DNA of 64,000 nt from Craterostigma plantagineum (taxonomy: Eukaryota; Streptophyta; Magnoliopsida; Lamiales; Linderniaceae). Shown here in pieces: positions 33,715 to 44,700 of this stretch. A program made the translations under genes and the position numbers. The first letter of the stretch is position 1. Every line of letters starts with the position of its first letter. A model generated the notes under the pieces. The model saw only the letters and a list, made by a program, of their open reading frames with translations. It was not told the origin of the DNA and searched no databases. The stretch covers positions 248,001-312,000 of the forward strand of contig JAPQWV010000331.1 of the NCBI GenBank assembly GCA_027422505.1, in the 5' to 3' direction.

Positions 33715-36016
33715 TTAATGTCTACGACCAAACTCACCGACGGACGGAAACCTCTTTTCTTTTCTCCGACCACGCCTTGCTACGAACGGAGGCGGCAACA
33801 CCAATTGATCCGAGGTATCCCACTCGGCTTGATCCGGAACCGGCGAAACTCGTCCGTGATAAGCAGACTGCCACGTTAGGACAGAATAATATTCCGAACA
33901 CAACGGGTAGAAACTCATGTTCGCTCGTAGACTCGCCGCGATTGCATGTGGACAAGGAATCCTGTCGATGTCGAATTGGCGGCACGTACAAGTCTTCGAC
34001 CGCAAGTTAACAATGGCACGACCCCCCGGAGATCGGACATCGTACTCATGGCGGCACGTACAAGTCTTCATACCCTTGACTTAGCTCATACCTCTCACGG
34101 AGCTTCATTTCCACCGTCGGGGTAAACCGCGTGGTTGCTTGTCCAGATTGCTGTCTGTATCTAGCAAACCAATCCGCCGTCAGCCTCTGTATCGATTCCA
34201 GAAGCGCAATGATCGGTAGCTTTCTTTCTTCGCGGAGTCTTGCATTAATCGATTGCACCCCGTTCGTAGTCATGATGTTATAGCGAGACGTCGGAGAATA
34301 GGCTCGACTCCATCGTTCCTTAGTATCAGTCTGTTGCAAATACGCGTATGCGGTGGGAAACCTATTCTCAAAATCACCATATTGTGAATCAAAGTCGCAT
34401 TGCTTGTATATTTTAGCAATGTGTATGAACGTCTCGGTCGCACCCTGCTTCTTACACCTGCTTTTCATATTTTGTGACAGGTGCCAAATACAATGACCGT
34501 GGTGCGCACGACCGTAGACGGCTGCAACGGCGGCTTTGATAGAAGGAGATCTGTCGGATACGATGACAAGATCGTCCTCGTTGGGCACGACTTGCAAGAG
34601 CTCGTTCAAAAACCACGACCAAGCTTCTATGCACTCGTTATTGTCGATTATGCTCCAAGCTAAAGGAAACTGATGGCGGTCGCCATCCTTCGCTGATGCA
34701 ATGAGCAACGTACCCCCATACTTTCCTTACAACCAAGTACCGTCTATGCAAACAACCTTCCTCATGTGACGGTATCCCGCAATACAAGCACCAAGGGATA
34801 GGAATGCGTGCTTAAATCTCCGCTCGTCGTCCAGATATACACTTGCTATGGTTCCCGGATTCACTCTTCTCAACGTCGACAGGTACGACGGCAACAACTT
34901 GTAAATCTCATCGGGGTCACCCTTAATTGCATTTTGTGCTAAAATGCCTCCTTTCCATGCTTTGAAGTACGAAACTTCAATCCCACGATTTCTCATCATT
35001 GTTTGAATGAGTTTAGGGGCCGGTGTACTTGTTGAACCCTGAAAAGATTCAAGCAGCATATCACTCACGGAGGTTGACGATGCTTGAGTGAGTCTTGCGT
35101 TCCGATTTGCAAGGTCGCACGTATGTGTGTTGCAATACGTACGAATCGAGAATACGGATGTATCCTTAATCTTCGCCGTCCATATCCTCCAAGTACATCC
35201 ATCCTCTTTGCATCTCACGCCATAGTACGATCGGGAAGATTTTATAATCTTGACCTCGAAGCATGCCTCTATAGCAACTTTTTGGATCCTATTCTTGACG
35301 GCCTTCTTATTCTCGAATTCATCACCGGCCTTCATGGTGGAACCGTCGGTAAAAGAATATCGATTAGTTGCATTTTTCTCTTCCTCCTCCTCCTCATCAT
35401 TCCCGTCCGCATTTTCTCCGTCTACGCCATCAAAATTGACGTGCACGTTCTGCCGTGATGCAACATTCTCATCACGGTCGTTCGCCTCATTGTGACCTTC
35501 ACCCCCATAATTCACATCTTCGCATCCGCCAAAGTCGATGATACGGTCAAAATAATCATCGATGTAACCACCTCCATCGCTACGAACCTCAATTGGAACG
35601 GGACCAACTTCATGATCCGCGAGAGTTTGACGGTGGAGGGTCGTAGGGAGTCCAATCTCCACACGGAGAATCGGTCTATCCATTGGACCCCCTAAGTATA
35701 TATAACCCTTCAACTCTCGATCATTCTTTATATACAACGGAGCACACCCTTCCATACCTCTCATAGATGGCTGATAACTTAGCTTTAACTCCGGCCTCCC
35801 GCTTACGCCAATAGTCTCGTATATTTCGTTCCGCAGATCGTCCAGCAAACAACAATCGACATCGAACCCAATGGGCTTCATATTTGTTCCCATCCTTGGA
35901 ACCCATGTCCATTTATTATCATTCCCAATTATCCATTCTCCATCGTAATCAATCATGATGCTGGTCGGCCTAACCTGCATATGAAACAAATCATTGTTAA
36001 TAAAATTTAATTGCAA
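33715..36016 (-). pseudogene. mudrA-type MULE transposase, broken
   Basis: Minus strand, from about 36016 (an in-frame ATG stands at 35956; a splice acceptor at 36000 suggests an upstream leader exon). N-terminal region, acidic Asp/Glu stretch, then the MuDR DNA-binding domain (YSFTDGSTMKAGDEFENKKAVKNRIQ...YGVRCKEDGCTWRIWTAK). The MULE catalytic domain has KVVCIDGTWL, LVIVSDRSPSIKAAV and GHCIWHLSQNMK. A SWIM zinc finger, CTCRQFDIDRIPCPHA, is near the end. Two lesions are visible. A TAA codon at 34729-34727 follows DGTWL, and the same frame resumes directly. A 22-bp insertion at about 34049-34070 copies 21 bp of the SWIM region 72 bp further along and shifts the frame. Neither can yield an active transposase unless suppressed. 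Confidence 0.9.
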
Positions 36017-36919
36017 TATGCATTATTCGAATAATTTCAATATTCGAAAAATAGAAATTAATCGGGTAAACTACTCGAGTAGTAAAAGAACTCGAATAGA
36101 GAATTCGAGTATTAAGATTTTGAAGACACTCGATAAGTTGTTATCGAAGAAATAAATGGAATAAATCAACTTTTATTGCAAACGATTTATTCGAGTAAAT
36201 AAAATATTCGTAAACAAAAATTATTCGAGTAAGACATTCGAGTTTACGTTTAACTCGAATAACATATCCGAGTATTATAATATCGAATAATATGTAAGTG
36301 TAAAATTTCATAAACAATAGTATTAATCGAATAAAGTTTCCGAGTTTATTCGAGTTTGATGTCCGAATTGTATGTTGCCAAAACAACTTATCCGAGTAAC
36401 TTTTCGAGTCAAACTAAACTCGAATAACAGACTCGAATAACCGGAAAACGAAAATGTTCTGCAAATTCGCACAGATCTAAGGTTAAAATGCTACCCATAA
36501 CTACCCAAACCTTCGAAAATCTAATACCCGATGCTCGAAATGTAAATGTCATTAACATGAACGGAAATTACAATGCCCGATAATATATACTTGTAACCGG
36601 CGTTAACATGAACGGAACTTACTGTATATGCGTTCAAGAACGAAATTGGGATTCTTGGAGCTTGGGTGTTTCGATTTCGGCGGATGCTTCAGCTCGTTTT
36701 TCCTTCAAGATCTCGTTTTGGTGCTTCGTGGGTGCATTAATCAATGAGGTTGGTGCGTTTTCTTTTTTTATTTTATATATATATTTCTTTTTTTTATTTA
36801 GGTATTAATTAGGGGTTTAGTTAATTAAGGAAACATGTTCCTCTTTTTTTAATTGACTCGGTCAAGTTCCCTTTTTTTAAAAAGAAACCAAAAGTAATCT
36901 TATTTTTTAAAATAGCCCC
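36017..36919. repeat. right subterminal region of the MULE with TTATTCGAGT motifs
   Basis: 36025-36440 holds at least fifteen copies of TTCGAG or CTCGAA, mostly in TTATTCGAGT context, in both orientations. The last 80 bp (36840-36919) are the A/T-rich inverted terminus. No gene was seen. Confidence 0.8.
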
Positions 36920-36928
36920 TGTAACAAT

Positions 36929-37274
36929 GATGAGCAGTCAGTCCTCTTTACATATTTCTCTTTTAATTTAATCAACAACCCATAATCTTAAACGCCGAAA
37001 GCACCGACGATTTCCGTTGTACAGGATAGAGAAACGCCGATTATTGTATGTCCTCTCAACACATTTTTCTCAAGATTCTTTAGGACATGTTTGTTTATGT
37101 AATTTATTGAGGAAAAGAAATGAAAATGAAAAGAAAAATTAATTTTTGTGTTTGATTGATTAGAGACATAGATGAGAAAAAGAAAAAGAAAAAAAAAAAA
37201 ACAACCAATTTTAATCTAAAATCATGAAAAGCACTTTTCACACCAAATGATGAGGAAAATGAAGGAATCAAGAG
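36929..37274. other. former upstream DNA of SAC3C and left arm of a MITE-like repeat
   Basis: 36929-37078 was probably the original upstream sequence of SAC3C before the MULE insertion. From about 37080 a repeat begins: ACATGTTTGTTTATG...GAGGAAAAGAAATG resembles, inverted, the segment at about 37660-37713. No gene was seen. Confidence 0.4.
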
Positions 37275-37713
37275 TAGGGTTATCAACGGGGCGGGGATCT
37301 AATTGTCCCCATCCCCGTCCCCCCGGGGATCCCCGTCCCCACGGGGATTCCCCGCCCCGTCTTAATTGTCTAAAAAATATTAATTTATATTATTTTAATA
37401 TTATTTAAACTATATTTTAATATTACATATATTATTTAAATAATATTTTAATCATATTTATATTATTTTAATATTATCCAAAGTATATTTTAATATTATT
37501 TAACTTATAATAATATTAATTGAATATAATATATATGATTTAAATAATCGGGGCGGGGCAGGGATATCCGCGGGGAAAAATTTCCCCCCGTCCCCGCCCC
37601 GCAGGGGTAGAATAGCGGGGATTCCCCGCCCCATTGACAACCCTAATCAAGAGGAATTATTTTCTCTTTAGTTTTCTTTTTCTCATCCATTTCCTTGATC
37701 CAAACACACCCTT
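37080..37713. mobile_element. probable older MITE into which the hAT MITE inserted
   Basis: GGACATGTTTGTTTATG... on the left and GGGTGTGTTTGGATC... (reverse complement, right) are imperfect inverted ends. Both lead into A/G-rich arms (GAGGAAAAGAAA and GATGAGAAAAAGAAA). The hAT MITE splits the copy. No clear target duplication could be fixed. Confidence 0.35.
37275..37645. mobile_element. hAT-type MITE, 371 bp, with 8-bp target duplication
   Basis: The terminal inverted repeats are TAGGGTTATCAACGGGGCGG on the left and, in reverse complement, TAGGGTTGTCAATGGGGCGG on the right. ATCAAGAG flanks both ends (37267-37274 and 37646-37653). Outer parts are very GC-rich (GGGGATCCCCG-like) and the core is AT-rich. 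No coding capacity. The 8-bp duplication and TAGGG ends fit hAT. Confidence 0.9.
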
Positions 37714-37960
37714 AATATTTTTTCAGTCCAACTCTCACATAAGGCAGCTTCTCGCTTAGGTTCCTTAAAAAATACACTGTAAAGATTGCTCCTCTGATTT
37801 CAATTCAAGGACATAGATGTGCAAGCTAGGAAAGTCAATAAGAAGCTAAAATTTTAAGCCTTTGAATTAGAATACTCCCAAATTCCCAAACCAATCATCA
37901 GAAGTGCAAAAAAGCACAGTTTCATGTTCAAATGGCAAAAAAGAGGTTCTTTTTCCTTTC

Positions 37961-39146
37961 TTAGTTGGTCAGGTCCATGATAGCAGAAACTATATCACCA
38001 TTAGAGGCTTTCAGGGCCTTGACAGCCTTTGACCTAGACACTCCAGCTTGAGTCATGACCAACTCGATATCCTTAGGATCGACGCCACTCTCATCCTCGT
38101 CTTCGTCGTCCAGGGCAAGAGTCGAAGATTCGTCGGGCCTCTTTATCGTGTTGCTCATATCAGGAGCTTTGAATTGTTCGGCGGCCTGAGTTTGAAGCTG
38201 GGAGCTCAAGTCTTCGATCTTTGCGTCGCCGAAGATGACGTACGTGTCTGAATTGGGGCTCTTGAATACGTCAGGCTTGGAAATGACGAACATAATCTAA
38301 CATGTAGATGAATAACGGGCTCAGTTCAGTATTAGATACAAGAGAATGAATGGGGGATAAGTAGCTAGGTAATGATTCAGTAAGGATTTTGTAAGAGTAA
38401 AACTTACGTTTTTGCTTTTCTTGATTGTAACCCGACTAACGCCAGGGATGGCCTTCATTCCGAGTTTGAGCATTGCCTTACGACTCTTTTTCTCACTCCT
38501 GCTTTGCTTCGACTTACTGCTAGCATCTCCGTCTTGGTTTCCTGGAAAGAAAAAAACCATCAGAGTTTAAACTTTTTTGTAGCACAATTCGCTCCACAAC
38601 CGTTTTTTCCATTCGATATCAGAATCAAGACAATTTTCTGTTTAGATCAACTTATCCATCTTATGAAGGCCTGAGATTCAACATTTGAGTATTCGAAATG
38701 AAATCAATTAGAGCAATGAGACTACCAATATCCAGTATGATGATGGCAAAGGACGTTATCAATAGAACGAAACTCCACAAACAAGGCAAACCAAATAGGC
38801 GTCTAGTTAAGAACAAAGCGATGAATCCAACTAAAAAGACTGCGTTCAGCTAAATAAAAACTACCTTCAGCATCGTCCTCGTCGTCCTCGTCATCATCGT
38901 CGTCAGATTCCACCACTGGCTCTTCAGCCTGTAACGAAATTGGTAAAATCAAACCGAATCTAGATCCAATTCCTCACGTGAATTACAAGAGAAACGCATA
39001 AAAATGCCGCTTATTCAGCATTCCGACTGATTTGATACGATGAATGATGTGGACTAAAACAAAGGTGAAAAAGGAGAATCTATGATAACCTTAAGCTTCT
39101 GGTCGAACGCAGCAGCTAGAAGTTCCTCGTCGGTTTGAGTCGTCAT
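37961..39146 (-). CDS. NACA: nascent polypeptide-associated complex subunit alpha
   Basis: Four minus-strand exons: 39090-39146, 38865-38928, 38408-38541 and 37961-38296, giving 196 residues. The N-terminus is [19 protein letters not shown], followed by an acidic run. The NAC domain is [32 protein letters not shown] and [33 protein letters not shown]. The end is a UBA-like domain, [42 protein letters not shown] binds ribosomes near the exit tunnel as a heterodimer with the beta subunit (BTF3) and protects new chains. All features of the family are present. Confidence 0.95.
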
Positions 39147-40223
39147 TGCTCCGTCTACGCCGCACCGAAACTACACAGAGAGACTGAGAGACAAACAAAT
39201 TATGTACTTCTAAAACCCTAACGCTTCGATTTATATAGTCAGTGATTGTCGTTACGTATTGACTCACTACGCAAATCCCCGCTAGAACCTCGTAGGTGTA
39301 AATGACCATTTCTACCCTTTCCGATATGCGGCTAATTAATCATTTCCCATCCCATTTATTACTACTCCTCCCGTGTCCCAGCAACTTTATCACATAAGTT
39401 GCTCGTCACGTAAATTAAGGTGATACTATTATAATAATATAGTATAATAAAAAGGTAAAAAAAGTGTAAATTTTGACACGTCTTTTAAGAATATTTAATA
39501 TTATTATATTGATTGTGTGATTATTTTTTGCTAAATAAGAAAATGTGATAAAATTATTGGGACTTCCGAAATGAAAAAAGTGTGATAAATTAGCGGGACG
39601 GAGGGAGTATTTATATTTCCGATTTTTTTTGTGACATCTGTAGAAAATATCCAATTAAATAAAAAATTTACAAATCAGTAGCTATGTCAGAAACTTTTAC
39701 AGATAGGTACTCGTTTCACTGTTTATACCAATTTTCTCAGTCTTACCGTACCTTTTTTATGTATGTATTGCGTACCACATCACGCATTTATGTGATACCC
39801 TATGCTGTTTCTATATGATACCTTATTGAGTTATATATGGCGTACCATTTTCTCAACGTATTACGTACCTAGAGGTAACTAAATGTGTTATATGGCATAC
39901 CGGCAGCGGATCAGGTAGCTATGTGCAAAAAATTTATTCTATTATGTACATATATATAGAAACACATTAACAGGGTACTGAATTACAAGTTCTTATATAA
40001 ATTGATATTTATGCGTAAATACCACCACTTTTTTTACCATTCTTCGTTATTTAACAATGTCATTAACATAACACGTCACGTTAGAACAATTCCATTTGTG
40101 ACAGAATCAGACAATAAGGCTTGGTTCATCTAAAATCTCGTACTGGGCAATGCTAAATACTTGGGCAATTGAACACAAAAGACTTAAACATAAGCTTTTC
40201 TCCACAAGAAGAGCACATAATTC
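39147..40223. other. intergenic with a Stowaway-like MITE
   Basis: Contains the NACA promoter side, a Stowaway-type MITE (39365-39607) and, at 39740-39960, a T/A-rich stretch with repeated GTACC, GATACC and CGTACC words of unknown origin. No gene was seen. Confidence 0.5.
39365..39607. mobile_element. Stowaway-like MITE, 243 bp
   Basis: The ends are CTCCTCCCGTGTCCCAGCAA on the left and CTCCCTCCGTCCCGCTAA (reverse complement) on the right, each followed by a TTTATCACA block, and TA stands on both sides. CTCCCTCCGTCCC is the usual Stowaway (Tc1/mariner) terminus. Confidence 0.8.
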
Positions 40224-41407
40224 TCAGTCACCACCAACTTGTCTCTTCCAAGAGTCTTCAACAATCAGCTCGTCAACTCCCCAATCTTCATAGCTGCACA
40301 AAAAGAAATCATTGATCGAAAGACAATGCATTACTTCGGAATGATGAGCTCAAAGGATGGCGTGACAACTATGGGATTGAATTTGTATTTGATCTTACCT
40401 TCCATCGGGAAGGTAACGTCGGATCGTAAAGGGTATCTTTCTCTCTCGAAGTTCTTTCATTGCAATCTGAGATGAATGACAAGACATAACTAAGTGCATA
40501 TGAAAAGATAGGAGTAAGTCTGTAGTTGTACAGCTTCAGCAAATGCTAAATGAACCTTCAAAAGAGTGACAGAGACCGAAACCCAAATTGACTAAGGCAC
40601 TACTCTCTTCAATTACATGAGCAATGAGCATCAATCGAACTCATAAAGAGTGGTTCTGTTTCTGCCTCGTAAGCTTTGTTCTATTCTATCCAAGAATCAA
40701 CTCTAGTTACAGGCTAAAATCAGTCTCACAAACATCAAGTCCACAACCTTCCAACTCATCAGGATTCAGCAATACATCACAAAGAAGAGAATTTCCAAGA
40801 CCCATGAAAGGTATACACAGATACGTTACCTCAAGAGGGTCTGTCTCGCCCTCCAATTCAACCATCACGGGCGCATTCATACTGCAACACAAGACGTAAA
40901 GACAATCACATTTACTTGAACATAGCCCAAACAAAATCCGACTGAGTAAAAAAAATAAATCAAATACCTTATCTGCAAAGCCCGCGTGCCCAAAATCCTA
41001 GCTCGCTCGTACTTAGTCATGTACTTCGACGTCTTCCGAGGCCGCTCAACCGCCTCCTGCTCCTGCTTCTCCTCGCCTTCGCCTTCAACAGCGTCGGGCG
41101 CCTCTTCGTTTTCGTTGTCTTCTTCCAAATCCGCTCCCTCCTTCACAATTTTTTTCAAAAAAATTAAAAAAATTTAGAACAGAATCATTAAACACCCTTC
41201 GCGACACGCAACAGACGAACGGAAGAAGTATAATTTGAGTCCTCACCTCAGGCTCAGGCTCAATAGGCTCATCCTCGTACCTGTTGAAATTGACGGCGAG
41301 CGACGTAATCAAAAATCGATAAAATGCTAATTAACTGCACAAAAAAGCAGAATCATATCGAGATAAAGATCATACGTTCCGTCCATCACATAATCCTCGT
41401 CGGCCAT
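40224..41407 (-). CDS. NRPB6: RNA polymerase subunit RPB6 (shared subunit, NRPB6 type)
   Basis: Six minus-strand exons: 41376-41407, 41247-41280, 40968-41140, 40830-40881, 40399-40466 and 40224-40293, giving 142 residues. The N-terminus [16 protein letters not shown] is acidic, as in all RPB6 proteins. The conserved core is [63 protein letters not shown] and the tail [19 protein letters not shown]6 is common to polymerases I, II and III, and in plants IV and V, and steadies the clamp. It is divergent from the aminotransferase fusion gene across a 346-bp promoter. Confidence 0.95.
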
Positions 41408-41753
41408 GGCTATGCTATCGGGCGAATTTCTTCAATCGGAAAACAATGAGCAGTCGAATTGTGCGAATCGCGGTGGACAACGAACACAGATTGCTGTAAT
41501 ATAAATAGGCCCATAGTAGAAGCCCAATAATGTTAGGCCCGGCCCATTTACGAAATAGTATTAATAAGTAACTAATGATGAATTACTAGTTGTATCCTCG
41601 TTTAATGACACGGAAGTAGTAGCATGTAATTAATACACACGATTGCTTCACTCATCCATTTTTAGTACTACTTTTTCATCTCTTCTTCAATAACAGAGGA
41701 ATCGTCAACAGCCCATGAAGCAGTGCTCTTGCTAGGAAGAGAAGAAGTGGGAA
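41408..41753. promoter_or_regulatory. divergent promoter of RPB6 and the aminotransferase fusion, site II motifs
   Basis: Four GGCCCA or GCCCA words lie within 41508-41550 (AGGCCCATA, AGCCCAATA, AGGCCCGGCCCATTT). These site II-type motifs are frequent in housekeeping promoters and fit co-use by the two genes. Confidence 0.55.
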
Positions 41754-44700
41754 ATGGCGGAGAAAGTTGAGACGGAGGTGATACATATGTGGGCTAATCC
41801 GAGGTCTGTGAGTACCAGCCTCATGTATTCTTTTGCCCAGGTAAGATCAGTGCTCCATGTCTTAGAAATTGGAATTGATGGTGATTTTTCAGATTGATTT
41901 CTGAGTCATTGCATGTCCGATCACGGTAATAACTTGTCGTCAACCGTTAGCTGCATCAATTGCATATGCTATCGTACATTCTAACTGGGTTCATTTGGAG
42001 TTTGTCGTTTGACTTTTTTGAACTATGATCAAACAACAGCTGATGCGTTTCGTTCGTTCGATCATTAGTATATTTTGGGCTCTTGTCGAATTTTTTGCTT
42101 TGAGTCGGATACAAGTCAACGTTGAGTGAGTTCTTGAGCTTGTGCACATATTTTTATGTTTGATTTTTGTTGATATCCGTATTATATTGTTTCACTTGCA
42201 CATAATTCTCCTCATCCGTTAGAGGATCTGTATTATTACCATCTTAAATTGTTTGCGTTGTGTAGTATTAGTTGAAAATATGTGATTTTTCTCTTTGACT
42301 TGTCCAGAGAGATGATACGGAGGTACTAGATGAACCACTATATGCGAATTTTTTACGTGTCTCTGAAGTTGAAAGGCCGTATAGAGAAGAACTGTTGTCG
42401 AAAATGGTAAGTTGATAAGGTACCGATTTAATGAGTTTTATATTCTCTTGCTTCCATATCATACGACTTATTGTTATTTGATGACTTGATCTTGAAAACA
42501 GACCGTACTTTATTTCTTGTGCTGTTTCGATGCCATAATCTTTGTATGTTCATCTATACAGTCGTAATCATTTTAATGTAATAGATAGAATCGTGGAAGT
42601 CCAGCAGTTATGTAGTTCCAGTCAAGTTTTAGAATCCTCTGTTTTGGGCACTGTTATTCTTCTGAGATTCTTGTACGAGAGTTTGCCTCAGTTTCTTATT
42701 TTCTTTTTCATTTTTATTTCTTGAATGGATAGGAATCGGATGGAAATAAGGTTATCAAAGAGATAATTTTTGGCCCTGGGAGAAAGAAGTATAGATTTTG
42801 CAAGGTAATGTTCCTACATTTTGCTTGGTTAATCTCTGCAGATCCTATCATTTCATAACTTTGAGCAATCACTCACTCATCTTGTCTTCTCTATATGCAG
42901 CACATTGCTAGTCAACGCGTGCCTGGTCTCACAGATGAATTGATGAAGAAAGGAAAACACTTCATATTGATAAGAAATCCACTTGATGTATTGGTAAAGC
43001 TGATCATTTTTTAAACATCTATATTTAAATGTTTACGTGCGTTCACTAGGGAAATGACTCAAAAGCATAAGTAATCGTAGCATGTAGTCATTGCCATCTT
43101 ATAAAGACTAATTTGGTATTTTATTCTCTCGTTCCAGGCATCTTATGATAAGGTTGTCCCGCCTTCATTTACGGAGCTTTCGTATGATAAATTGGCCTCC
43201 ATATACAATGAGCTTTCTGATCAAGGGAAACCCCCTCCTGTCATTGACTCAGATTTATTACGAGAAAATCCAGAGGTGTCAAATGCTTATTACATGAATT
43301 GCCACTGCAGCTTTCCGTGTTCCCATTGTTTCTTCACCGATATTCTGTCTTGAGAAAATGATTTTTCTTACGATGTCAGCTTCATAGCCCTTTTTTTCTT
43401 CGGGCTTTGATGTCTCAATGTAATGGTCATTAGTAGCACTGCATTACCTAACAGAAGTTTACTTCTTAATGTCTTGCTGTAATGCGGAGCCTTATTCATT
43501 AATCGTCTTATTCTGCACTGCAGGCTACTTTACGTGTCCTTTGTGATGAACTGGGCATACCATTCCAGGCTGCAATGCTCAAGTATACTGCTATAACTTC
43601 CTTTTCTTTTGCTTGGTTGAGATCATTTTCATTCTTAAATCGAGGTTGTTTAACTAACTCCTTCAACCCGCCTTTCAATGCCTCTTGCATCTTTTACTTT
43701 ATATATCATAGATGGGAATCTGGACCAAAACCCTTTGATGGCCTTTGGGCTCCGTATTGGTATAAAAGCACACACAAGTCGACAGGTTTTGAACGACCAA
43801 GGAAGTATCCTAATGTTAGTACGAAATTAACACGCCATTTTCCTTGCTGCCTATTTATGTGGATTGTGGGCACTGATGCACTTTTAATCCATCTTGAATT
43901 GACTGAACGAATAATTGACTGAAAGAATATGGTGTGTTAGATAGAGAAGCTACAACCAATGTTGCTAAATTTGCTTCCCTCTTATGCTGTATGTGTTCTG
44001 CTTTATATTTTCAGCCATTCCCCACATCTTTATACAACCTTTTGGAGCAATGTTTACCTTTCTACGAATTGCTTAAGCGCTATGTTAGACTGAGCCCTGA
44101 AAACTCGCTAAATCCTGACCTTCCAATTCCTGCCAATGCAAGTATACTTGCCTGGGTAGGTAATGAGATTGTGCCCCGTGACAGAGCAAAGGTACATTGC
44201 TTTGAATATGTTGTAATATATATGCTTCAATCAGATATCTATTTTTGCTCTCTCCGTCTGTCTCTGCTTCATTAATTGAGATGCATGCTACACTTTTCAG
44301 GTTTCGGTGTTTGACTCAGTAGTCCAAGGAGGCGATGCAGTTTGGGAGGGCCTTCGAATTTACGATGGGAAGGTTTTCAAGCTTGAGGAGCATTTGGATA
44401 GGTGACTGAAAATGGTTCTACATAATGGGGTTACTAGTTTCTTTATTCTTACCTCCCTGTATGCATTGAACAGCAGGTTTTTTTCTATATTTCCGATCAG
44501 TTTTCTTCTATTTTCAGGTTATTTGATTCAGCAAAAGCTCTAGCTTTCAGCAATGTTCCAACTCGTGAGCAGGTAACCTTTTACCTGGACCGTTGATCCA
44601 GTTCCTGAAGTACTTGTAAGGATTTTGATTGGAAGAAATTTTCATCCATTTTTTTATGAGAAGGATCTCAATAGCTTGTCTGATTTCAGACACGACTTGT

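Larger units (their letters stand above)
29129..36919. mobile_element. Mutator-like element (MULE), 7.8 kb, with 9-bp target duplication
   Basis: CTGTAACAATG occurs at 29119-29129 and 36919-36929. Within it, TGTAACAAT (29120-29128 and 36920-36928) is the likely 9-bp target duplication. The ends are inverted and imperfect. Left starts GGAAAATTTTAAAAAAGAGG and right (reverse complement) starts GGGGCTATTTTAAAAAATAAG-like; both then reach a TTTTTAAAAAA-GGGAAC-like block. Inside are a transposase pseudogene (minus, 33715-36016) and a convergent accessory gene (plus, 29655-32524), separated and flanked by DNA filled with a TTATTCGAGT motif. It inserted about 50 bp upstream of the SAC3C ATG. Confidence 0.9.

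Noticed and set aside
39740..39960. Small tandem repeat with GTACC and GATACC words
   Set aside because: The words recur but with no fixed period that I can see, so I list it only as a feature of the intergenic DNA.
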